DNA of 41,173 bases from Chitinibacter sp. GC72 (GCF_009760905.1 NZ_VIRW01000025.1:1-41173); one strand, 5' to 3'; shown: positions 25,352 to 33,745, numbered from the stretch's first letter. The notes: generated by a model not told the origin, from the sequence alone. Translations and numbers: made by a program.

Positions 25352-26303
25352 ACACCCCTGCTTTGAGTTCTGGCGGCAAAACCAGTTGGCTGAGCGCCGG
25401 GTGTTCCTGCCAGTCAAATTGTGTTTGCTCTTCGTAATCGCGCCAGCTGCCGGTGAGAAAGCGCGAATGACTGCCGATCACGATATAGGTTTCAACCTCC
25501 CGCTGGCGGAAGATTTGCCGCTCGAAATGATTATTCGACGGTGGCCAGCTGCAAATCACGACTTTGGGTTTAAAGCGCGAAATGGCCGCAATGGCATCGT
25601 AGCGCTGCACGGCATCGGGGTACTGAATGGTTTTTCCCCAGCTGTAATCGTCGGTCGGCGTGATGTCGATGCCTTGTGCTGCCAGAAAACGGCTTAAAGT
25701 GCCATCGCCCGCGCCAACTTCAACCGTGCGGCGCGCGCCGATCAGCGCTGCCAGCCCGGTAATCAGCTCGCGGCTGTAAAAACACCAGATGCCGCGTTTT
25801 TCGACCAGCGGCATGAGTCGGCATTTTTGCCAGAGTAGCGGCCAGATCAGCTTGAAACGGGTCATCGAAACCGGTTTGCGGATCAGATCTCGCTCGAAAA
25901 GCAAATGCTGCGCCAGCAGGCCATTGAACAGATTAAAGCGCACCTTGCCCGCTTTGACGCCGCTGGCGCTGGATAGCGCGTACTGGCGCAAAGCCTGCTC
26001 GGTGAGGCGCTGGCGTAGCTGTTCGTGGACAAAGAGTGCAAAGGCCCGGCCTTCGCGTTCACCGCTTAAATAGCGCTGCCCCGGCGCTTTGCGCTGGCTG
26101 GCCTGCGCCAGCAACGCTTTCAATTCAGCCGGATCCCGTCTGGCAAATGCTTCGGCCAGCTCGGCCCGCACTTCGCTCCAGAGCGCCGGGTGCTGCTGCG
26201 CCAGCTCGGTCAGGCTGGGATTGGTTTGCAACCATTCCCAGGTGTGGGATGGATTGGAAAGATCGGCTACGGGATGGGGGAAAGGGGAGTTGGACAGCGC
26301 CAT
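25326..26303 (-). CDS. putative SAM-dependent methyltransferase
   Basis: A 325-residue protein counted from the ATG at 26303 (MALSNSPFPHPVAD). A longer TTG-initiated form is possible but less likely. The C-terminal half has a class I methyltransferase motif I, RTVEVGAGDGTLSRFLAAQG, followed by an acidic TPTDDYSW after beta-2 and a later VICSWPPSNN that could be the catalytic/motif IV region. The N-terminal half is helical and charged without a known domain. It lies downstream of rnk on the same strand, 67 bp apart. Substrate unknown. The C-terminal codons lie inside 49-bp repeat copy I. Confidence 0.72.
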   Translation of the reverse strand: MALSNSPFPHPVADLSNPSHTWEWLQTNPSLTELAQQHPALWSEVRAELAEAFARRDPAELKALLAQASQRKAPGQRYLSGEREGRAFALFVHEQLRQRLTEQALRQYALSSASGVKAGKVRFNLFNGLLAQHLLFERDLIRKPVSMTRFKLIWPLLWQKCRLMPLVEKRGIWCFYSRELITGLAALIGARRTVEVGAGDGTLSRFLAAQGIDITPTDDYSWGKTIQYPDAVQRYDAIAAISRFKPKVVICSWPPSNNHFERQIFRQREVETYIVIGSHSRFLTGSWRDYEEQTQFDWQEHPALSQLVLPPELKAGVWVFQRKAA

Positions 26304-26369
26304 GGTGCGGCCAGCGTGGAGAAAAGAACCATCATAGTTGATTCCCCGTGGCTGGCGCACGTGGGGCAA

Positions 26370-26780
26370 TTACATCAGCAGCATGCCAGCGCGTTCCGGC
26401 TGCCAGCTGAGCGCTTTGACCCGCACGCGCAGCTGCGTGCCGGCAGGCGTGGGCCAGCTGATTTCCTGCCCGACCGACAGACCCAGAATGGCCGAGCCGA
26501 TGGGGGCCAGAATTGAAATCTGCTCGCGGCTGCCATTCATCTCGTCGGGGTAGCACAATGTGAGCTCAAATGTTTTACCTTCGGGCAGGATTTCAAAACA
26601 CACTTGCGAGCGCATCGTCACGACATCGGGCGGCATGTTTTCCGGCTCAACAATATGAGCCCGCGCCAGCTCGTTCTCTAGGCCGCTGATATCGGCTAGG
26701 CCTTGTGCGGCCTGACGCTCGAGCAGTTTTTCCAGCCGCACGGCATCCAGAGCAGAAACAGTAATCGGGGGTAAACTCAT
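26370..26780 (-). CDS. rnk: nucleoside diphosphate kinase regulator Rnk
   Basis: A 136-residue protein of the Rnk subgroup of the GreA/GreB family. A short N-terminal helical arm (about 1-45) is followed by the FKBP-like C-terminal GreA/GreB domain, with the hallmark ISILAPIGSAILGLSVGQEISWP. Rnk binds RNA polymerase and, in Pseudomonas and E. coli, affects nucleoside diphosphate kinase levels. The ATG at 26780 is chosen because AGAAGG lies about nine bases upstream; a second ATG at 26789 touches that site and is less suitable. Confidence 0.9.
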   Translation of the reverse strand: MSLPPITVSALDAVRLEKLLERQAAQGLADISGLENELARAHIVEPENMPPDVVTMRSQVCFEILPEGKTFELTLCYPDEMNGSREQISILAPIGSAILGLSVGQEISWPTPAGTQLRVRVKALSWQPERAGMLLM

Positions 26781-26830
26781 CAGCTGCATCCTTCTAAAAA
26801 AACATTTGTCCCAAATGATTGAGCACAATA

Positions 26831-26862
26831 AGCGGCAGCACATCGTGAAATGCGCTGCCGCT
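26831..26862. other. strong intergenic hairpin
   Basis: AGCGGCAGC and GCTGCCGCT form a perfect 9-bp stem, prolonged by CAT/ATG after an A-C mismatch. It sits 50 bp upstream of rnk and directly next to 49-bp repeat copy C. No T-run, so it is not a clear terminator; it could be a REP-like or leader structure. Confidence 0.5.
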
Positions 26863-26863
26863 A

Positions 26864-26912
26864 GGGTATATTGATGTGGGCAATAGCAAATCAGGTAGAC
26901 CCAGCTATACCC
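26864..26912. repeat. 49-bp GGGTAT/ATACCC repeat, copy C
   Basis: GGGTATATT left end and CTATACCC right end, 49 bp. The left inner block is TGTGG at positions 12-16; the right GTAG is shifted. It lies between divergent rnk and tRNA-Phe. Confidence 0.68.
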
Positions 26913-27009
26913 CATAGGTTTAATGTGAATATTACCGCCTTGCTGATTGAGTGATCGGGCCGGATGCGGCGCAATCACGCCGACAGGATGGTTATTTGCG
27001 ATAAAGCGC

Positions 27010-27038
27010 TTGACGCGCCGCGCCGGATCGGCTTTAAT
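27010..27038 (+). promoter_or_regulatory. tRNA-Phe promoter
   Basis: TTGACG, a 17-bp spacer and TTTAAT, about 31 bp upstream of the tRNA 5' end. A near-consensus sigma-70 promoter fitting a stable RNA gene. Confidence 0.65.
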
Positions 27039-27069
27039 GGCAACCCTTGTGACTGAGCAATCATTCACT

Positions 27070-27145
27070 GGCCAATTAGCTCAGTTGGTAGAGCAGCGGA
27101 TTGAAAATCCGCGTGTCCGTGGTTCGATTCCGCGATTGGCCACCA
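27070..27145 (+). tRNA. tRNA-Phe (GAA)
   Basis: A complete 76-nt cloverleaf: acceptor stem GGCCAAT/ATTGGCC, D-loop AGTTGGTA, anticodon loop TTGAAAA with anticodon GAA, T-loop TTCGATT, and an encoded ACCA end. A terminator follows at once. Confidence 0.98.
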
Positions 27146-27151
27146 GAATTA

Positions 27152-27177
27152 AAAAAGCCACCTTCGGGTGGCTTTTT
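27152..27177. terminator. terminator after tRNA-Phe
   Basis: AAAAAGCCACC, a TTCG tetraloop and GGTGGCTTTTT. It ends tRNA-Phe transcription and, because of symmetrical A/T runs, probably also the convergent SRPBCC gene, which stops 14 bp further on. Confidence 0.93.
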
Positions 27178-27191
27178 GCATTGGCGCGCGC

Positions 27192-27767
27192 TCAAAAGCC
27201 TTGCGGCGCCGAGGCCAGCGCCAGTTTGCCTCGTCTGAGCATTTCTTTTTGCATGGCACCAAATTGCTGGGCAATATGCGTTTGCAAATGCTGCTTGCCC
27301 AAAGTGCGCATCAGCGCCGAATTGGGAATCCAGTCGGCCTGATAATTCATCTGGGTGTAGCGCCCTTGGGCCTGTAGCTGCATCCGGCTGCTAAATGCGC
27401 CATTGCTGCTATTGATCGAGCGGGCAGTGATCTGCTCCATCGGCTGGATTTCGATATCGCGTTCCGAATCCAGCGTCATGCTGATCGGCCCCAGCTGCAG
27501 CTGGCCTTGCTGCCGGATATGCCAGTGATTGCCCTGCCGAGACAGCACTTTGCTCTGGCTCATATTCGGCATGAATTCGGCCATGTGGTCAAAGTCGCTC
27601 AGCACGGCGAAGGCCTGGGCCTGTGTCACTGGAGCAAGAAACTGGGCGTTAAACAGCACATGGCCGTCACGTTCGCTGGCTTGTACGGAGACTAGCGGCA
27701 GGATGGGGGTATCCAGAGCGTGGCTTGCTCCGGAGTACAGCAGTAGCAGGATCAGAAACCAGCGCAT
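27192..27767 (-). CDS. exported SRPBCC (START-like) protein
   Basis: A 191-residue protein with a signal peptide (MRWFLILLLLYSGASHA, residues 1-17). AAAGGAAA precedes the ATG at 27767. The mature part fits the polyketide cyclase/START-like fold: the segment PVTQAQAFAVLSDFDHMAEF is the usual family start, with an internal beta-rich region and a final long helix (LGKQHLQTHIAQQFGAMQKE). Periplasmic, likely binding a hydrophobic ligand; the role is unknown. A terminator shared with tRNA-Phe closes it. Confidence 0.8.
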   Translation of the reverse strand: MRWFLILLLLYSGASHALDTPILPLVSVQASERDGHVLFNAQFLAPVTQAQAFAVLSDFDHMAEFMPNMSQSKVLSRQGNHWHIRQQGQLQLGPISMTLDSERDIEIQPMEQITARSINSSNGAFSSRMQLQAQGRYTQMNYQADWIPNSALMRTLGKQHLQTHIAQQFGAMQKEMLRRGKLALASAPQGF

Positions 27768-27857
27768 GATGTTTCCTTTAACTCGCGTGGTACTTGGCCA
27801 CTGCAATCTGGCGGCACAATCAATAAACCCCGGCGCAAGCCCGGGGTTGATCTGGAT

Positions 27858-28283
27858 TTAGTTGCGCGAGAACTTCTGCGCCAGCTGATTGAGTTTTTCG
27901 GTGCGCTGGCGTTCGGCCTCGGCAGCCGCTTCGGCCGCTTGCTGTGCCTTGCGCTCATTGGCCGCTTTTTTGAAATGTTCGTGCAGGCTGGTGGCGGCAA
28001 ATGTGCGCTGCTCTTCGGTGACGGCGTCGGCCTTGCTGCCATCCAGATTGACGCGTTCGGTCGCGTTTTGCATCACTTTCAGATAACGGATAGAGCGTGT
28101 GTGCATGGCCAGCGCGCTGCGCAGTACCCGGCGGTTGACTTCTGGCAGGGCGGCGATGACTTGCTTGTCGATCCCGATGGCGAGAGGCTGGCAGTCACGC
28201 AATACCGCAAATTGCTTTTGCAAATCCTTCAACATGCCAAAAGTGGTGGGTGTAGAAGTCGGTTTGTTTTCTGGGGTGTTCAT
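27858..28283 (-). CDS. ProQ/FinO-family RNA chaperone
   Basis: A 141-residue protein counted from the ATG at 28283. The ProQ/FinO domain spans about 25-95: FAVLRDCQPLAIGI, VNRRVLRSALAMHTRSIRYL and ATERVNLDG match the conserved RNA-binding surface of ProQ and the minimal neisserial ProQ. A basic, alanine-rich helical tail follows (AANERKAQQAAEAAAEAERQ). It lacks the E. coli C-terminal Tudor-like domain. Expected to bind structured 3' ends of mRNAs and small RNAs. Stands alone, 91 bp upstream of the SRPBCC gene on the same strand. Confidence 0.88.
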   Translation of the reverse strand: MNTPENKPTSTPTTFGMLKDLQKQFAVLRDCQPLAIGIDKQVIAALPEVNRRVLRSALAMHTRSIRYLKVMQNATERVNLDGSKADAVTEEQRTFAATSLHEHFKKAANERKAQQAAEAAAEAERQRTEKLNQLAQKFSRN

Positions 28284-28402
28284 TCGATCAAGCTCGTCAA
28301 AGGGTTTTTTGCCTGTGCATTTTATCAGATTCGCCACCGTAACCAAGCGAATGTGATTACGGGTGTTCAAATTCGGCGCGGGCTATTGCTGTTTTATTGC
28401 CC

Positions 28403-28457
28403 GCCGCAGCAAAACCACCGAAGAGTTGTTGAGCTTGCGGTGGTGAGATGCTGCGGC
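28403..28457 (-). terminator. long hairpin after PfkB-family kinase
   Basis: Stem GCCGCAGCA/TGCTGCGGC continued after a small bulge by ACCACCG/CGGTGGT, around a 17-nt loop, 15 bp beyond the kinase stop. On the minus strand it is followed by a T-containing stretch, so it is a probable terminator. Confidence 0.45.
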
Positions 28458-28471
28458 GCTTGGGTTGGTGC

Positions 28472-29419
28472 TTAAGCGACTGTTTCGGGCAAAGTCTGGC
28501 CAAATGCGTCCTGATATTGTGCTTTCAGGTCGGCCAGGCTGAATTTGTGGTTCTGGCCGCCACGGTGGGCAATTTTGATGCTGCCCAGCAAAGAAGCCAG
28601 CCGGCCAGTCGTGGGCCAATCCCAGCCCTGCATCAGCCCGTGCAGCAAACCGGCGCGGAAAGCATCACCGCAACCGGTTGGGTCAAGCACGGCAGCTGGC
28701 GCAACGGCAGGAATGACATGCTGCTTGCCATCGGCATAAATACATGAGCCTTCTGCACCCAGCGTCACGATCAGCGCTTTCACCTTGCCAGCCAGCTGTT
28801 CAAGGTTTAAGCCGGTGGCTTTGCACATCATTTCGGCTTCGTAGTCATTTAGCGTCAGATAGGTGGCGATCTCGACCAGCTCAAGCAGCTCTTCGCCGCT
28901 AAACATCGGCATGCCCTGACCGGGGTCGAAAATAAACGGAATACCGGCTGCCGCTAGCTGGCGGGCATGATCCTGCATGCCTTGCTTGCCATCGGGTGAG
29001 ACAATGCCGATGCTGATTTTCTCTTTGACGTCGCCCACCTGATTGACGTGCGACATGCCCATTGCGCCGGGGTGGAAGGCGTTGATCTGGTTATCATCCA
29101 GATCGGTAGTGATAAAGCACTGCCCGGTAAAGCCTTCCTGAACACTGATGTAGTCCTGGCGGATCTGCATTTGCTCCAGCCATTTGGCGTACAGGTCAAA
29201 ATCCTGGCCCACCGTTGCCATGATCAGCGGCTCCGAGCCCAGCATTTTCAGGCTGTAGGCGATATTACCGGCGCAGCCACCCAGCTCGCGGCGCATTTCG
29301 GGCACCAGAAATGACACCGACAGAATATGAATCTGCTCCGGCAGGATGTGTTTTTTGAAATGATCAGGAAACACCATGATGGTGTCGTAGGCCATAGAGC
29401 CGCAAATTAAGGCAGACAT
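28472..29419 (-). CDS. PfkB-family carbohydrate/nucleoside kinase
   Basis: A 315-residue ribokinase-like sugar or adenosine kinase. The N-terminal PfkB signature GGCAGNIAYSLKMLG binds substrate, and the C-terminal DPTGCGDAFRAGLLHGL contains the anion hole and catalytic aspartate (D of GCGD). The family resembles the adenosine-kinase-like branch, but the substrate cannot be told from the sequence. GGAG precedes the ATG. Directly upstream, a 222-bp inverted-repeat element begins 17 bp from the start codon, so the original promoter must have been displaced or supplied by that element. Confidence 0.88.
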   Translation of the reverse strand: MSALICGSMAYDTIMVFPDHFKKHILPEQIHILSVSFLVPEMRRELGGCAGNIAYSLKMLGSEPLIMATVGQDFDLYAKWLEQMQIRQDYISVQEGFTGQCFITTDLDDNQINAFHPGAMGMSHVNQVGDVKEKISIGIVSPDGKQGMQDHARQLAAAGIPFIFDPGQGMPMFSGEELLELVEIATYLTLNDYEAEMMCKATGLNLEQLAGKVKALIVTLGAEGSCIYADGKQHVIPAVAPAAVLDPTGCGDAFRAGLLHGLMQGWDWPTTGRLASLLGSIKIAHRGGQNHKFSLADLKAQYQDAFGQTLPETVA

Positions 29420-29435
29420 TGATTTTCTCCAAGCG

Positions 29436-29657
29436 AGGGTCTGTTGACGTTTGGTTTATGATCCCGCTGGGCGATTTTCGCGGCGAAATGACGTAAAGTC
29501 GCCGCGAAAATCGCCCAGCCCTCCGGGTATGCTTGCTTTTGGCCTGCTACTGCGTGGCAAAAACCTTGCATAGAGCGACTATGCGGCGGTTCTTGCACCT
29601 TGTATCAGGCCAAAATCAGCCCAAACGGAATTCGCAAACCAAACGTCAACAGACCCT
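29436..29657. mobile_element. 222-bp MITE-like element
   Basis: Perfect 22-bp terminal inverted repeats (start AGGGTCTGTTGACGTTTGG, at 29436-29457 and 29636-29657) bound a non-coding core. Inside, a second perfect 20-bp palindromic arm pair (29467-29486 and 29499-29518, CTGGGCGATTTTCGCGGCGA and complement, 12-bp loop) forms a very strong hairpin. No transposase frame is present, so it is a non-autonomous element. No clear target duplication is visible. Confidence 0.75.
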
Positions 29658-29848
29658 TGGGTCTGCGCATTATACGTTTGCGTGCAGTCATCATAGGCAT
29701 GAATTTTTTGCGCGCTTGTTGCCATACTGTTGCACTGCAACCACGTCTGTACTGCCAGAAGTGCCATCCGTCAGTTCTGACTTTACCCTGACAAGATGTG
29801 AAGGCACATTAGCCAGGTTAGGGAAATCACTTATATTAGTATTGTCTT

Positions 29849-31009
29849 ATGTTGTTATCGCTTAGCTCGCTCTCCGTCTTGGCCATGATTTGTTCGGCAC
29901 TGGGCGCCTTGATGTATCTCGGTCTGGCTCGCAGTCAGGATAGCGAGCGCGGCATCACTACGCTGGCCGTCGGTGGGGTATTGCACCAGTCCGGCTGGTT
30001 TGTCTGGGCGCTGGCCCTGTTTGGCAGCGCCGACTTGCTGGCCTGGCTGGCCATTTTGTTGTTATTGCTGGGGCAGCTGGGCTTACTGGCTGGGACGCGC
30101 CGCTCGTTTGCGCGGCCAGCCGTGCTGGGCTGGTGGGCTGCGCTGATTCCCTTATGCCTGCTGGCTGTGGTCGCCAGCCTGGTGCAGGCGATTTCGGCCG
30201 CACAGGCCGGATTGCTCCAGGCACTGCTGCTCGCGCCGCTGGCCTTTCAGATTGGCCGCGAAGCATTTCAGCCCGGCAATGACGAAGAGTGGAGCCTGCC
30301 GCGCTACTTGCTGGTGGTGACTGTATTTGCCCTGGCGGGTATATTGCTTTGCGCCAGTCTGTGTAACGTCTTTGGCGCAATACCCCATGACCAGCTTGTC
30401 CAGGTCTGGGCTGTGCTGGCTTGCGCAATCAGCGTGGTTTTGCCCTACAGTTATCAATTGATGATTGCCCATCGCCTGCATACGCGCCTGACCAAGCTGG
30501 TGCGCTACGATGCGCTAACTGGCTTGCTCAATCGGCGAGGCATGGAAGAGCACGCCGAGCGCGAATTGCACCGCGCCCGCAAACACAACTCATCGCTGGG
30601 CCTGATGCTGCTTGATATTGACCAGTTCCGTGTGGTGAATCAGCGCTACGGCTATGGCTCAGGCGATGCGGCCTTGAAAAAATGTGCCAAGAAGATCCGC
30701 GAGATTGCCGGTGACGAAGCGCTAATCGGCCGCATTGCGGGCGAGGAGTTCTGCATTATTTTCTGCGATAAAAATTCGCACGAGCTGCGCTCGCTGGCCG
30801 TGGAAATCGAAATGGCGCTGGAGGCATTGACTATCGAGCATGGCGACTTCAGTTTTCATCTTTCGGTGACGCTGTCGCTGGTCAAATATGGTCGCCACGG
30901 CAATCAGTTTGAAGCGCTATTGCAACGTGCCGAAGAAAAACTGCAGCTGCGCAAAGGCCATTTGCGCGGCGAGGCCATCCCCGAGGGAGCCATCACCGTC
31001 GCGCCTTAA
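29849..31009 (+). CDS. membrane-bound GGDEF-domain protein (AGEEF variant)
   Basis: A 386-residue protein. About six to seven hydrophobic helices fill residues 1-210; the GGDEF domain follows (about 220-380). It begins with RYDALTGLLNRRGME; the active-site motif is AGEEF rather than GGDEF/GGEEF, and no RxxD inhibitory site stands five residues before it. The A at the first position is tolerated in some active cyclases, so activity is uncertain. 49-bp repeat copy G lies inside its coding sequence within the membrane part. No clear ribosome binding site is seen before the ATG. Expected in the inner membrane, with the catalytic domain in the cytoplasm. Confidence 0.85.
   Translation: MLLSLSSLSVLAMICSALGALMYLGLARSQDSERGITTLAVGGVLHQSGWFVWALALFGSADLLAWLAILLLLLGQLGLLAGTRRSFARPAVLGWWAALIPLCLLAVVASLVQAISAAQAGLLQALLLAPLAFQIGREAFQPGNDEEWSLPRYLLVVTVFALAGILLCASLCNVFGAIPHDQLVQVWAVLACAISVVLPYSYQLMIAHRLHTRLTKLVRYDALTGLLNRRGMEEHAERELHRARKHNSSLGLMLLDIDQFRVVNQRYGYGSGDAALKKCAKKIREIAGDEALIGRIAGEEFCIIFCDKNSHELRSLAVEIEMALEALTIEHGDFSFHLSVTLSLVKYGRHGNQFEALLQRAEEKLQLRKGHLRGEAIPEGAITVAP
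30337..30385. repeat. 49-bp GGGTAT/ATACCC repeat, copy G (inside a CDS)
   Basis: GGGTATATTGC at the left and GCAATACCC at the right, exactly 49 bp apart, within the membrane part of the GGDEF gene. The inner TGTAG blocks are degenerate. A coding sequence carries the full spacing without a frame break. Confidence 0.5.
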
Positions 31010-31150
31010 TTCCGTTGGCAGCCCTACGTGGCCATTTTCGGGCGCTTGTCTTAGATCAAGCTGCGCCATGTTTAGATCAATCAATCACTTATCGGGCAAA
31101 ACCAGCAGTGCTACATTACTTGGGCTTTTCTTACCTCAAGGATCTTAGCA

Positions 31151-32422
31151 ATGAAATTCGATACGCTCGCCATTCATGCTGGCTACAGCCCCGACCCGAC
31201 GACCAAAGCCGTGGCCGTGCCGATCTACCAGACCACCAGCTACGCCTTTGATGACACCCAGCACGGTGCCGATCTGTTTGATCTGAAGATCAAAGGCAAT
31301 ATCTACACCCGCATTATGAACCCAACCACCGATGTGCTGGAACAACGGGTGGCGGCACTGGAAGGTGGGATTGGCGCGCTGGCGCTGGCCTCAGGGCAAG
31401 CCGCGATTACCTATGCGATCCTCACCATTGCCGAAGCGGGCGACAATATCATCGCCACCAGCGCGCTGTATGGCGGCACCTACAATCTATTTGCCCATAC
31501 GCTACCGCAATATGGCATCAGCGTTCGATTTGTTGATGCCAACGATCCGCAAGCCGCTGCCGCGCTGATCGATGAAAAAACCAAAGCAATCTACTGCGAA
31601 TCCATCGGCAACCCATTGGGCAATGTGGTTGACTTTGCCGCCTTCGCTGCCGTTGCCCATGCCGGTGGTGTACCGTTGATTGTCGACAACACCGTACCCA
31701 CGCCCTATCTCACCCGCCCTATCGAGCACGGCGCCGACATCGTCGTGCACAGCCTGACCAAGTATATGGGCGGTCACGGCACCAGCATTGGCGGCATTAT
31801 TGTTGATAGTGGCAAATTCCCGTGGGCAGAACACAAGGCGCGTTTCCGTCGTCTGAACGAGCCTGAAGTCAGTTACCACGGCGTGGTGTATACCGAGGCA
31901 CTCGGCCCTGCCGCCTTTATTGGCCGAGCGCGCACCGTACCGCTGCGCAATATGGGCGCGGCGATTTCGCCATTTAATTCCTTCCTGATTCTGCAGGGCT
32001 TGGAAACACTGGCGCTGCGCATGGATAGACACGTGGAAAATGCGCTGAAAGTGGCCGATTTCCTCGCGGCGCACCCGAAAGTGGAATGGGTGAATTACGC
32101 TGGCCAAACGGGCCATCCAAGCAAGACCTTGGTCGATCAATACTTCGGCGGCAAAGCGTCAGGCTTGTTGACCTTTGGCGTGAAAGGCGGCCGTGAAGCC
32201 GGTGCGCGCTTCCAAGATGCGCTGCAATTGATCACCCGACTGGTGAATATTGGCGACGCCAAATCACTGGCTTGCCATCCGGCCAGCACCACGCATCGCC
32301 AGCTCTCGCCGGAAGAGCTGAAACGCGCCGGGGTTTCGGAAGATATGGTGCGTCTGTCGATCGGGATTGAGCACATCGACGATATTCTGGACGATCTGGA
32401 TCAGGCGCTGGCACAAGTGTAA
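31151..32422 (+). CDS. metY: O-acetylhomoserine sulfhydrylase / aminocarboxypropyltransferase
   Basis: A 423-residue PLP enzyme of the Cys/Met metabolism family. The PLP lysine is in [32 protein letters not shown] and the C-terminal [13 protein letters not shown] (with the arginine-containing end) are typical of MetY. It converts O-acetylhomoserine and sulfide to homocysteine in the cytoplasm. AAGGA stands before the ATG. No SAM riboswitch was recognised in the 141-bp upstream region. Repeat copy D begins 14 bp after the stop. Confidence 0.95.
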   Translation: MKFDTLAIHAGYSPDPTTKAVAVPIYQTTSYAFDDTQHGADLFDLKIKGNIYTRIMNPTTDVLEQRVAALEGGIGALALASGQAAITYAILTIAEAGDNIIATSALYGGTYNLFAHTLPQYGISVRFVDANDPQAAAALIDEKTKAIYCESIGNPLGNVVDFAAFAAVAHAGGVPLIVDNTVPTPYLTRPIEHGADIVVHSLTKYMGGHGTSIGGIIVDSGKFPWAEHKARFRRLNEPEVSYHGVVYTEALGPAAFIGRARTVPLRNMGAAISPFNSFLILQGLETLALRMDRHVENALKVADFLAAHPKVEWVNYAGQTGHPSKTLVDQYFGGKASGLLTFGVKGGREAGARFQDALQLITRLVNIGDAKSLACHPASTTHRQLSPEELKRAGVSEDMVRLSIGIEHIDDILDDLDQALAQV

Positions 32423-32436
32423 TTGATGCATATCAT

Positions 32437-32485
32437 GGGTATTGCTCTGTAGATCTTACCCAATATAGATTGCAGTGCTATACCC
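32437..32485. repeat. 49-bp GGGTAT/ATACCC repeat, copy D
   Basis: GGGTATTGC to CTATACCC, 49 bp; TGTAG at 12-16 and TGCAG at 35-39. It lies between convergent metY and the nadR-like gene and overlaps the last 8 bp of the latter, so its right end supplies that gene's final codons and TAG stop. Confidence 0.72.
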
Positions 32486-32996
32486 ATGAAAACTGGTGAA
32501 CTGCCTGCTTGGCATTTTGCCAGCGGGCCTCGCCCAAACCAGCCACCAGCGCAAACGGTACTTGTGCTTGCTCGAGCGCAGCTTGATAGCGCAGCAGCAA
32601 TGCATCGCGATCCAGCGGATTTTCGCGCAGTGGGTCGGGCTGCCACGGCAGATCGGCTGCGGTGAGCAGATGCAGCTGATAATCCTGAGGCCGCCATAGT
32701 TGCGCCAGCTCGGGCGGGCATTCGCCAAAGCACACCTGCGCCCAGATGATGCAGACCAGCACACTGGTATCGCACACCAACCAATCCGCTCCGGTGGCCA
32801 GCTGGTTTTCGAGTGCCAGCTGACCATGCGCAATCGCAATAATATCGTCCATGCTATACGTGGTGCGGCGCTGGGCGGCAAACCACGGGCGGGAGAATTC
32901 GGGCACCCACGGTGCCTGCAACTCACGGGCCAGCGCTCGCGCCAGACTGGTTTTACCGCAGGATTCTGGCCCGACGATCGCGATTTTGCGCGTCAT
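32478..32996 (-). CDS. NadR-like ribosylnicotinamide kinase (AAA ATPase)
   Basis: A 172-residue P-loop protein. Walker A is GPESCGKTSL; a later acidic LVCDTSVLV region and PLRENPLDRD match the ribosylnicotinamide kinase domain of NadR. The N-terminal HTH and adenylyltransferase domains of full NadR are absent, as in many stand-alone kinases. It overlaps pnuC by ATGA, the expected partnership of nicotinamide riboside uptake and phosphorylation for NAD salvage. The ATG at 32996 gives the canonical short N-terminus. Confidence 0.85.
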   Translation of the reverse strand: MTRKIAIVGPESCGKTSLARALARELQAPWVPEFSRPWFAAQRRTTYSMDDIIAIAHGQLALENQLATGADWLVCDTSVLVCIIWAQVCFGECPPELAQLWRPQDYQLHLLTAADLPWQPDPLRENPLDRDALLLRYQAALEQAQVPFALVAGLGEARWQNAKQAVHQFSWV

Positions 32997-33550
32997 ACGG
33001 CCACCAGCTCGCGCCGCCAGTTGCGCCAGCCCCACACGGCCAGCAAGGCCAGCAAGACGTACAGCACACTGGTGATATACAGCGTTTTATACAGGTACAC
33101 GCCGCTAGCGAGCAGATTGAGCACAATCCAGTACGGCCAGTTTTCGATTTTTTTCTTCGCCTGCATCCACTGCGCCAACAGGCCAAACACAAAGATCGAC
33201 GAATCGAGCACGGGTACATCAGTCGGTAAAAACTGAATTTGCAGCGTAGACACCAAGGCCGTTAAGGCCAGCCCCACGGTATTGATCAGCAGCCATTCTT
33301 TTTTACTTAAATGCCGCACAGGTAAAGTTGCTTGACCCACATTACCCCGCCATTGCTGCCAGCCATACACGGCCAGTACGGCATAGACCGCTTGTAGCGC
33401 GGCTTCGCCAAACAGGTTGAATTTGGCAAACAGCCAGACATACAGCAGGCTGGCTACCAGCTGCAGTGGCCAGGTCAGTACATGGCCGCGCGCGGCCAGC
33501 GCAATGGCCGTCAGCGTTAGCACAAAGCCAATGATTTCAAGCAGGGACAT
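32993..33550 (-). CDS. pnuC: nicotinamide riboside transporter PnuC
   Basis: A 185-residue integral membrane protein of the PnuC family, with about seven hydrophobic helices. WPLQLVASLLYVWLFAKFNL and NWPYWIVLNLLASGVYLYK are conserved and include the aromatic/polar residues that bind the riboside. The ATG at 33550 was chosen; a TTG at 33559 is possible. PnuC works by facilitated diffusion coupled to trapping by the downstream kinase. Confidence 0.9.
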   Translation of the reverse strand: MSLLEIIGFVLTLTAIALAARGHVLTWPLQLVASLLYVWLFAKFNLFGEAALQAVYAVLAVYGWQQWRGNVGQATLPVRHLSKKEWLLINTVGLALTALVSTLQIQFLPTDVPVLDSSIFVFGLLAQWMQAKKKIENWPYWIVLNLLASGVYLYKTLYITSVLYVLLALLAVWGWRNWRRELVAV

Positions 33551-33710
33551 AAGGCACAATCAAAGCGGTGAAAAGGACGCTAGTTTAGCAGCCCCCAGCA
33601 CTGGCAAGGCGCTTCTGGCTGCACCAGTGCAAAATCTGCGGGGCTTTGCGCTGGTGCAAATTTCCTCACATCAGGGCGGCATCGTGCCGTTTCAGCGCCG
33701 TTTGTCACGG

Positions 33711-33716
33711 TATAAT
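33711..33716 (+). promoter_or_regulatory. -10-like TATAAT before proB
   Basis: A perfect TATAAT 30 bp before the proB start; -35 not convincing. Confidence 0.4.
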
Positions 33717-33745
33717 CTCCTGCATCAAAGTCGGAATCATTCATC

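Noticed and set aside
31010-31150. SAM-type riboswitch before metY
   Set aside because: No conserved SAM-I, SAM-II or SAH riboswitch core could be recognised in the 141 bp.
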